Position numbers and translations under genes: made by a program. The notes under the pieces were generated by a model that was not told the origin of the DNA, ran no database searches, and saw only the letters and a list, made by a program, of their open reading frames with translations. From Dissophora ornata (lineage: Eukaryota > Mortierellomycota > Mortierellomycetes > Mortierellales > Mortierellaceae): a stretch of DNA of 16,324 nucleotides. The stretch lies in assembly GCA_025201705.1 (NCBI GenBank), contig MU617308.1, positions 1 to 16,324 on the forward strand. The letters are read 5' to 3'. Positions 9,989 through 16,324 of the stretch are shown here, piece after piece (within the stretch, counting starts at the first letter, position 1; each line of letters opens with the position of its first letter).

Positions 9989-10121
9989 GCATTTTTGCCA
10001 GTTGGTATTGACCAATCACAGTCGTGGATAATTTTTTCCGATTGTGTATTAGTTGTGGCCAACAAGCAAGTTTAAGAGATCCTTCTCTTTCGCTTTTGAA
10101 TCCTACCTTCGAATTCACAAA

Positions 10122-10805
10122 ATGGCTCACAGCAACATCTGGAACTCCCACCCCCGTGGCTATGGCAAGGGCTCCCGCGAGTGGTAAGCAGTTGCAGCGT
10201 CACGCCATCCCAACACATCAAGCAGGATGTTGCCGAGGATACCAATCTGGAAAATGCGCCCGAATTCAATTCCAATCACCAAATTGGCCATGGATCAACG
10301 GCGGTGCCTATTTTCTCAAATTTGGAATCCATGCGGAACCTCTGATCGGTCAATTGCAGACATCACCTACAATTACTTGGATATTCAAGATGATTGCATC
10401 GTTGGGATCATCGGACTTTCAGGTCCAATCTTGGATTGTCAATGTGTTCATTCAGAGTGCGAAATAGACATGCGTCGACTATGTCATGAGCTTGCACGAC
10501 TCTTAAGACCTTTCAACACAGCGCGGCCTCACCATTACTGATTGCAGTACGCTAATGGAGATTTTTTTTTTCTTCACTCTTTTTTTTTTCAAACAGCCGT
10601 GTCTGCACTCACCCCGCTGGTTTGATCCGCAAGTACGGTCTCAACATCTGCCGTCAGTGCTTCCGTGAGAACTCTGCCGCCATTGGCTTCACCAAGGTAT
10701 GCGAAATATCCATAATAATTGGTCATGGAATATCTCGTATTTGATTCACCAATATTACAGACCAACTAATGACTTTCTTCCACCCTTCACAACTAGACCC
10801 GTTAA
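10122..10805 (+). CDS. RPS29: 40S ribosomal protein S29 (uS14)
   Basis: Exons are 10122-10183, 10597-10696 and 10797-10805, giving 56 residues, the usual eukaryotic length. The protein is a small zinc-binding component of the 40S head. It begins [20 protein letters not shown] and has the zinc site Cys21-x2-Cys24 ... Cys39-x2-Cys42 around the signature [15 protein letters not shown]. Intron 1 (413 nt) is the longest in the window and ends in two T tracts. The last exon has only three codons (Thr-Arg-stop). It was placed at acceptor TAG 10794-10796 because a CTAATG branch-like site and a pyrimidine run precede it and because I recall a final Arg in fungal S29. An earlier acceptor (CAG at 10758-10760) gives Thr-Asn-stop in the same phase and the same length. 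Confidence 0.95.
10184..10596 (+). other. Long RPS29 intron 1 with small inverted repeats
   Basis: The intron starts GTAAGC and ends CAAACAG, with a GCTAATG branch-like site at about 10550. Several short perfect inverted repeats occur: CCAAT/ATTGG, GGAC/GTCC and CAATC/GATTG with loops of 3-6 bases. No complete box C/D pair or H/ACA layout could be shown. Ribosomal protein introns often host snoRNAs, so it remains open. Confidence 0.6.
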
Positions 10806-10855
10806 AGTCTTTCTGGTTTAGCAGAATCGGCAACTATTGTTCACAATATCGCTGG

Positions 10856-10861
10856 AATAAA
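10856..10861 (+). terminator. Poly(A) signal of RPS29
   Basis: AATAAA 50 bp after the RPS29 stop, a fitting distance for a short ribosomal protein 3' UTR. Confidence 0.5.
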
Positions 10862-11706
10862 GATTCAATCTTCTAGTGTCTGCCACGTCTTAAATTGAGT
10901 GATTTCGTGGAGGCCCACAGTTGTTTCAAACGATGAGATGTGCACAGCACGCGCAGTACTTGATAGGATGACAGGCTTGTGATGTCTTGCAATCCGAGTG
11001 CCCCTGAAACGGATCTTTATTTTCGACTACAAAGGCTGGGAGAACCGAAGTGCCCTTTGAAGGATTCCACGCCGTTTGCTATAACAATTTGAGTGCCCTT
11101 CGCCTCATGCCCCGCTTTCCATATGAGACTCTGAATGATTACGAACTGATAGGGCGAGATGGACAAGTTGATCGGAGGAGCCCGCGAGCAGGACCCTTTA
11201 TTTCCCCTTCCTCTGATGGCTACAGTTGGGGGGGGGAAGGAGATTTTAAAGTTGCCGAACAGTGTTGGAAGTGTTGTGACTATCAAGACGTCGCGATGTA
11301 CAGATGTTTGACAACGTTGGTTATAGAACTGCAGTGGTCCGCTTGCTTGTGTTGCAATGACAGAGACAGAATAAACAACCAGGGTGTCGGAGACTGCTCT
11401 GCGTCATCTTGGAAGATCAAGTCTTGCATTTCCCCCACTCTCGTAGATCTGTCCACGTTGAACACCAGCTAGGAGACGGAAACCGTTGCAGTGTATTTAG
11501 CCCCGGTGGGTTTGACCTATTATCGCGTAACTGCCCAGTGCGTTGTCTTCTAGAATATGAGACCTCCCTGTTCCCCCACTGGCAGCAAGGGATCTGAAGT
11601 TGCATTGTTGGTGTCAAAGCAAGGTGGCTGGCCGTGATACATTCAGAAACAGAGCTGCCACAGTGGTTAGGCACTCAAACCACGTTACAGCACCCAAGTG
11701 TGTGAC

Positions 11707-11712
11707 ACGCGT
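11707..11712 (+). promoter_or_regulatory. MluI cell-cycle box upstream of SLD5
   Basis: A perfect ACGCGT, followed by TTT, lies 60 bp before the SLD5 ATG. In yeasts this is the binding site of MBF (Swi6 with Mbp1, or Cdc10 with Res1/2), which drives replication genes at G1/S. The fit between motif and gene function supports it; binding is inferred. Confidence 0.5.
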
Positions 11713-11772
11713 TTTCTACCATATTGGATACACTCCACGCAAAGGCCAACGAAAAGATCCGTTGTTCCCATC

Positions 11773-12995
11773 ATGTCGGTAGACGACGATCTTCTTTTTG
11801 ATCACCTAGACTACAGGGTCACCGCGTCCAAGGATGCCGACGAGGCTTACTTGGATCCTGAGAAATTCGTTGAGCGCCTCACGCAAGCTTGGATTAATGA
11901 ACGAGCTTCCCCGGATGTCCTCCAATACGAGCAGGGATCAGTGGATGGACTTTTAGAAAAGATAGAATATCAGGTTTGTGTGCGGTCGTGTATATCCTGC
12001 TTAACTCTTTGCACCCAGCCGCCTATTGTCCTCCCTGTTCTAACCCTTCTACAACTACTACTTAGACAGGAATTATTGATGAGCTGGACTCTGGCAATGA
12101 CACCTCCATGATCATTTCGATCCTCTACCAGACAGAACTCGAGCGGGTCAAATTCGTGCTCAGGAGCTACCTTAGGACGCGGATATCAAAGGCAAGGCGA
12201 CCCTGCGCGAAGATAAAGTCTTTAGGAGTAGCTACGTTCGTCTATCTCTGTTTTAATCGCCTCACTTGTTAATGCTTCTATTCTACCTGTACATTTCACG
12301 TTCTCGCGCTTAGATCGAGAAATTCTGTCAGTATATTCTTGCTGATGCTAGTTCGAAACGAAGACTTTCAAGGGCCGAGGTGCTGTACGCGGAAAAGTAC
12401 GTCTTTGGCTTGTCAGCTCGAGTTATGCATCATTGCCGCTTAAATGTATTATTATGCCAACATCTCTTTTTCCTCTTCTGTTTGATATTGTCAGCTATGC
12501 TAAAGCTACGAGGCAGCATTATGATTCCAGCTTTTTGTCATCGCTACCGCCGTCACTACAGGGTCAAGATGATACTGTGTTCGACCGGAAGTTGAGCATG
12601 AGTAAGTGGAGCAAATAGAGACGGAAGAAACAAAAGAACGATGCATTGCTATCACGACAAATTCTAATACCAGATACATTCGTTACCATCTTTACACTCC
12701 ACCGTTGAACAGTCTCTCAGCCAAGGCTTGACGAAGCAGTCTTCTGTCGTGTGGTCGAAGATATCGGTGACTTTCAGCTGGATGAGTAAGTGTCATTGGG
12801 CATTTCCATATTTCCATAAAGCCCTCACGGACATGCTCATTTGATTTTGCTCACTCACTCGTCCATGCTACCCATCCCTTCTCTCGCCATGTGCATAGAG
12901 ACGAGACAGTTGTACTGGAGACCGGCCAAATATACATCTTCCGATACAGAGCAGTCCGAGCGTTGCTGCAGCGCGGTCAGATAGAACTCATTTGA
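11773..12995 (+). CDS. SLD5: GINS complex subunit Sld5
   Basis: Exons are 11773-11973, 12066-12191, 12314-12396, 12495-12601, 12713-12785 and 12899-12995, giving 228 residues (human GINS4 is 223). GINS (Sld5, Psf1, Psf2, Psf3) joins Cdc45 and Mcm2-7 to form the CMG replicative helicase and contacts pol epsilon. The A domain shows the Sld5 signature LTQAWINERASPDVLQYE and LERVKFVLRSYLRTRISKIEKF across residues 92-113. The C-terminal B domain carries QPRLDEAVFCRVVED, then LETGQIYIFRYRAVRALLQRG and ends in IELI, close to the human VQLI. The start is the first Met before the conserved region; an upstream in-frame Met at 11698 would add 25 residues with no family counterpart. Intron 2 begins with GC rather than GT. 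Phases agree at all five junctions. Confidence 0.95.
12192..12313 (+). other. GC-AG intron in SLD5
   Basis: The donor reads AAAG|GCAAGG and the acceptor GCTTAG. Removing these 122 nt joins Lys109 to Ile110 and restores the SKIEKF block seen in other Sld5 proteins. No GT donor nearby gives both the frame and this alignment. Confidence 0.8.
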
Positions 12996-13152
12996 GCGCG
13001 GTTTATTGTATTATTTCAAAGGCCCTCACGACAATATATACTGCACTCTGCACCTTATGTGCTTCTCCAACATATTTTATAGGATGGTTGCCGTATTATT
13101 AAGTGCACCAGACACCAATGGGGTCAGACTCAGTGTAGTCTAGATTATGTTG

Positions 13153-14344
13153 TCACTGGTGGTCAGGGTTAGGCTCCAAAGGTGCAAGGGGAGGTGACCA
13201 TGCAAATGAAAGCTGCGATCTCTGTGTGGGAAGGTCGGAGGATGATGTCCAGGACGAGTTCCTTGAACGGGCATAGCCAAATGAGACCGCTTCTCCAGTC
13301 CAGGACTGGGATCGTCCTGATGTAGACCATTGTGGGTACAAGGTCAAGCCTCGAGGGCGTGTCGAAGGATATCGCAACGCCCTTTGTGCCGAAGGGCCGG
13401 AGAGCGATTCGGTACGCCGGTGAGGCAAGGATACCAGTAGGTGCTGGTTCCTGTCATGGCGCTGCCCTGTTCCGTGTCCCTGACCGTGGCGCGTCATAAA
13501 TGGGGACTGGTTACCAAATATTTGAAGAGATCGGATGCGAGGCTGTCTGCTGTGTTCTTGGGTCATATGCGATGCTGTTCTCCACGCAGGGTCATATGAT
13601 GGGGGTACTTGCTGCAACTGCTCAATGGGACGAGTCGATGTAATAATGTACGGCCCTTGACTAGACCCGGGTGCTCTATCGAGGCTATCGTGATGTAACT
13701 CGTCTGCCGGATTCTCTGCGAGCCTTTCGCTATTCACAGACGATCGAGGCGAGGTGTTCAATGAATGTAATGGCGGCAAGTTTACAAACGAAGATACTAC
13801 AGAGGACTGTGTAGCGCCGTCTCCAATATCGATGGATGACGAGTCCGTGCGGTGATGGAATGACCGGGATGACGAAAGAAGCGATATCGCAAGACTCTGT
13901 CGACGCTCTACTGATACACGACTAATGGCATCTACGACCTCTGGACTCAACGGTCCGAGTGGGGGCATCGTAGAATAAGCAGGTGCAGCATCTGGAAGTT
14001 GTCTCCTTGAGTTGTCCAGTTCTTCTGCATCTGGGGCGGTATACACATCCTCCAATGTCCCCTGATCGAGTTGCGGTCGATTTCTGGCTGTGCTAGAGCA
14101 AATGCAGCAGACGAATGCTACTAAGAGTATTATTGCCGCACAACCTGCGAGAACTTCAGCAATGAACATCGCCCTAGCGTACGAAATCATATGCAGAGAA
14201 AAGTAAAAGATAGCAAATAGCCAATTAATTAGCGTCCGTGATTCCTCGAGCTTGGAGGTTATAATTCGCAATACGCATCCTTCCAATCACTCTACGCTAC
14301 CCGAAAGCATTGTCTTTGAGGTGACCTGTTGTAGCTGGATCCAT
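13153..14344 (-). CDS. Unrecognised single-pass membrane protein with a PPSY motif
   Basis: The main exon (14173-13153) is a 340-codon open frame. I join it to a short first exon (14344-14301) across an intron of 127 nt with donor GTAGCG, branch GCTAAT and acceptor GCTAG, giving 354 residues that start MDPATTGHLKDNAFG. One membrane segment follows at about 16-40 (AEVLAGCAAIILLVAFVCC), ending in Cys residues and a basic Arg, so the rest is probably cytosolic (type III topology). That tail is Ser/Pro/Arg-rich, looks disordered, and has PPSY at 205-208, a ligand for WW domains of Rsp5/Nedd4-type ubiquitin ligases. There is no cleavable signal peptide and no enzyme motif. Without the first exon the frame could start at 14286 with a different, less plausible N-terminus. 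It may act as a membrane adaptor; that is a guess from the motif alone. It converges on SLD5, with 157 bp between stops. Confidence 0.7.
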
Positions 14345-14933
14345 AGCGCCGTCGGGATTGTCAGGGTAATAAGAAACAAGTCAGGCCTTCCAAGAGTGCC
14401 GCGAAGTAAGAAAAAAAGGTGTTGCATTTCCTGTCAAGCGTGTTTTGTAAGGAGGGAAGGTAGTCATATGAGAAAGAAAGACAGCGTGTGGTGGGGACCT
14501 GAATAAAACCAGCCGGAGGCAAACAATCTAAAACCAGATTGACTGGGTATGAAGAAAGAGCGCGTAGGAGTGACTCCGAGTGATGGAAAGATGCCGCCCC
14601 CCTTTATTCCCTTCCCCTCAGTAACATCGGCAGCCATTTTCTTTGCCTCTCTGACAGGCTTGTCACTGACATCCGCAAGAGCTGTAGCTTTAAATTTGAG
14701 AGGCAGTTTTGATGTTGATTACACTTGATGCTCTGGTTGCAGGGAATCTCTAGTCTCTAGCAGCTGAGGCTTCACCGTGGAGAAGGCGACGGACCGCACG
14801 CCCGAGGAAGTAACACTGGAGGCGAACCGGCTGTTCTCTGTGATGCAATGACCACACATGACACTAACTGCTTCACAAATCATTTTTATTATATCCAACA
14901 ATGCAATTATTCCCGATTATCGCTGCGCTTCAT
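14345..14933. other. Spacer between the membrane-protein gene and alpha-COP
   Basis: About 590 bp that should hold the alpha-COP 3' UTR and the promoter of the minus-strand membrane-protein gene. A C-rich/T-rich stretch lies at about 14595-14620. Short open frames here have no recognisable product. I see no RNA gene. Confidence 0.45.
14885..14890 (-). terminator. Poly(A) signal of alpha-COP
   Basis: AATAAA on the minus strand, 43 bp after the alpha-COP stop. Confidence 0.5.
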
Positions 14934-16324
14934 CTACGGAAGCACCACCATGCCCGTGCCCGTGCCGCCAACCTGCGAGATATCGCAAATGGTGCATAGA
15001 TTGCCCTGGAACTCGGGCTTGAAGTGTGCCCGGCAGTAGGGACACTGCACGCTGGGCGATCCACGGTAGATTGGTGTATAAGAGATGCCGCAGACCACAA
15101 ACGAGTTGTACTAAAACACCGCAAAAGAAAATCACAAAAGAGAGTTGTAAGTAAGAGTTGCTCAGTATCGGAATACCACTCATGAACATGGTGGTGCTAA
15201 TCACAGTCGCGTTTGTCCGCAAATCACCTAACCACATACCTGATCGTAGTTAAGTTGGATCTCATCCCGGGGATTACGCTCGGCCACCTGCTGGATTTGG
15301 CGAGCAAGCGTCGCTGCCTGGCCAGGAGGAGCCAGCTCCAACAACCGACGCGCAAACGTCTGTGCAGACTGCAGGTTCTTGTGCTTATAGCACGCCGTCA
15401 TCGCAGTGCGCAAACTGATAATCATGTGCTTGGGCTGCAACTGCACCCCAGTAAAGTACGCCGCAAGTTCCAGCATCCTCTTGATTCCTTCGGCCGAGGT
15501 ATCGTTCTGCACCTCGCGGCGGCTCAACTCGATGCTCAGGCCAAGGATGTACTCTCGGCAGACTCCCACAAGCTGAAGCACCTACAGTTTAGAAAAGCAT
15601 GGCAATTTAGAAAACTATGGCATTTAGAGACTTTAAATGTGAGTCAAGAAGTAATGCGCACGTGGAAAACATCGTCTTCCAGCCTCGTACCTCTTCGGCT
15701 TCAGACGACTGCGTGACAACCGTCAACAACAGCGAGTGCAGGATTCCTCTAAACAACGTGCAGGCTTCAGTGATCTTGTTTGACGTAGTAGCCTTGTATG
15801 CGTCCTGTAGTTCTTTGGAAATCAAAGACTGGAAGTTCTTGACAAGAACAGGCAGTGCCTTTCTCTGATCGCTCTCGCTGGGATTGCGGCGCACCGGCAG
15901 CATAATGGAAGGCATGCCTTCATTTCCAGTGACAATCGCTCGGCTGGCCTGGAAAATAGAGAGAAAGTGATCTTTCAGCGGCTCAAAGTTGACAGCGCCA
16001 ACTTGGCGATTGAGAAGCTATTAAGATCGTAACGAGACATGGAATGATATAGAGAAACGTCGTTAGAATCAGGTAGTCCACAATACAGCACCAACCAAGA
16101 AATAGCACATAAGCCTGTTTCTCAAATATCCCACAATACACTACCTGCATAGCCGACTCAAATGCTCCAGCTGCAACATGGTCCGCTGCCAGTGGAGAAT
16201 TCTGGCACCAGATCTCGGCCTCGCTCTGGCCCGCAACAGGAATCGTAAGACCACTATCTTCAGCGACAATCGCTCCAGTCTCGGCATGAAGCTCTGCTGC
16301 AAGATCGGCATCCATGTCCCATCC
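14934..16324 (-). CDS. COPA: Coatomer subunit alpha (alpha-COP), C-terminal part
   Basis: Only the last 341 residues are in the window; the gene continues beyond the right edge. Minus-strand exons are 16324-16145 (partial), 16017-15691, 15581-15240 and 15110-14934, all joined in phase 0. Alpha-COP is the large WD40 subunit of the COPI coat on Golgi-to-ER vesicles, and this part is the C-terminal domain that binds epsilon-COP. Matches to the human protein include GWDMDADLAAEL (human GWEVEEDLDLPPEL), EAEIWCQNSPLAADHVAAGAFE, VCREYILGLS, AAYFTGVQLQPKHM, FARRLLEL, RNPRDEIQLNYD and YTPIYRGSP. The last exon has two CxxC pairs (fragment residues 306/309 and 322/325) that could hold zinc. The WD40 domain is outside the window. 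Confidence 0.95.

Larger units (their letters stand above)
9835..10121. promoter_or_regulatory. Bidirectional promoter of NOP2 and RPS29
   Basis: A 287-bp spacer separates the start codons of two ribosome-production genes on opposite strands. It contains, in order: a T-rich tract (9901-9942; poly(dA:dT), common in ribosomal protein promoters); CAGTCACA at 9951-9958, identical to the HomolD box known from fission yeast ribosomal protein promoters; a doubled CATGGGG (9963-9976); TGACGTCA at 9981-9988, a full palindromic CRE/ATF site; and CCAAT at 10012-10016. The motifs are seen directly; their use, and which gene they serve, is inferred. Confidence 0.7.
10806..11772. other. Gene-free stretch between RPS29 and SLD5
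   Basis: About 970 bp. It includes the RPS29 3' end, a run of nine G (11228-11236) and the SLD5 promoter with its ACGCGT box. A 140-codon frame (11050-11472, plus) has no recognisable family, no supporting splice chain and no family-like motif, so I do not call it. No tRNA could be folded by eye. Confidence 0.5.

Noticed and set aside
10024..10467. 147-codon frame across the RPS29 start and intron 1
   Set aside because: It runs out of phase through the RPS29 first exon and into its intron; the RPS29 model explains the region.
10389..10545. Possible box C/D snoRNA in RPS29 intron 1
   Set aside because: The nearest C-box-like word (ATGATTG) has two mismatches and the flanks of the CTGA do not pair with it.
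11050..11472. 140-codon plus-strand frame downstream of RPS29
   Set aside because: No recognisable domain and it spans a G9 run; the length is within reach of chance in a gap of about 1 kb. RNA data could revive it.
11500..11700. tRNA-like words (GGTTTGACC, GTGGTTAGG)
   Set aside because: Wrong spacing and order for A and B boxes, and no cloverleaf could be drawn.
1723..12995. A functional replication cluster linking DPB4 and SLD5
   Set aside because: They are 9 kb apart with unrelated genes between them, so proximity is probably coincidental; only the shared promoter motif was kept as a finding.

Overview
The window looks like ordinary nuclear chromosomal DNA from a fungus. Eight genes can be supported, nearly all interrupted by short spliceosomal introns (mostly 64-130 nt, with CTAAC/CTAAT-like branch sites and GT..AG ends), plus the possible 5' end of a ninth at the left edge. 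All splice junctions were worked out by eye from phase, splice signals and remembered family alignments. I saw no operons, insertion sequences, CRISPR or viral genes. A fungus is suggested by the fungal-type Nfs1 and Rps29 proteins, the compact gene spacing, and a HomolD-like box next to a ribosomal protein gene. Retention of a CABLES-type cyclin-box protein, which I believe is missing from the model yeasts, makes an early-diverging lineage (Mucoromycota/Mortierellomycota-like) more likely, but this is inference.

Layout, left to right: a weak minus-strand candidate running towards the left edge; about 1.4 kb with no convincing gene; DPB4 (DNA polymerase epsilon histone-fold subunit, +) converging on a CABLES homologue (-); a 336-bp divergent promoter; NFS1 (mitochondrial cysteine desulfurase, +) converging on NOP2 (25S rRNA m5C methyltransferase, -); a 287-bp divergent promoter rich in recognisable motifs; RPS29 (+); about 1 kb with no convincing gene; SLD5 (GINS subunit, +) converging on an unrecognised single-pass membrane protein with a PPSY motif (-); and the 3' end of alpha-COP (-), which runs off the right edge.

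The genes are housekeeping genes and do not form a single pathway. Two functional pairings are notable. NOP2 and RPS29 share a bidirectional promoter and both serve ribosome production. DPB4 and SLD5 both belong to the replicative CMG-polymerase epsilon machinery, though they lie 9 kb apart; SLD5 has a perfect MluI cell-cycle box and DPB4 a near match, each about 60-75 bp before its start codon.

I did not find a new multi-gene system. The observations most worth testing are a box C/D snoRNA-like structure inside the longest NFS1 intron, a GC-AG intron in SLD5, two in-phase 3' splice sites in RPS29 that change only its last residue, and the fungal CABLES gene itself.
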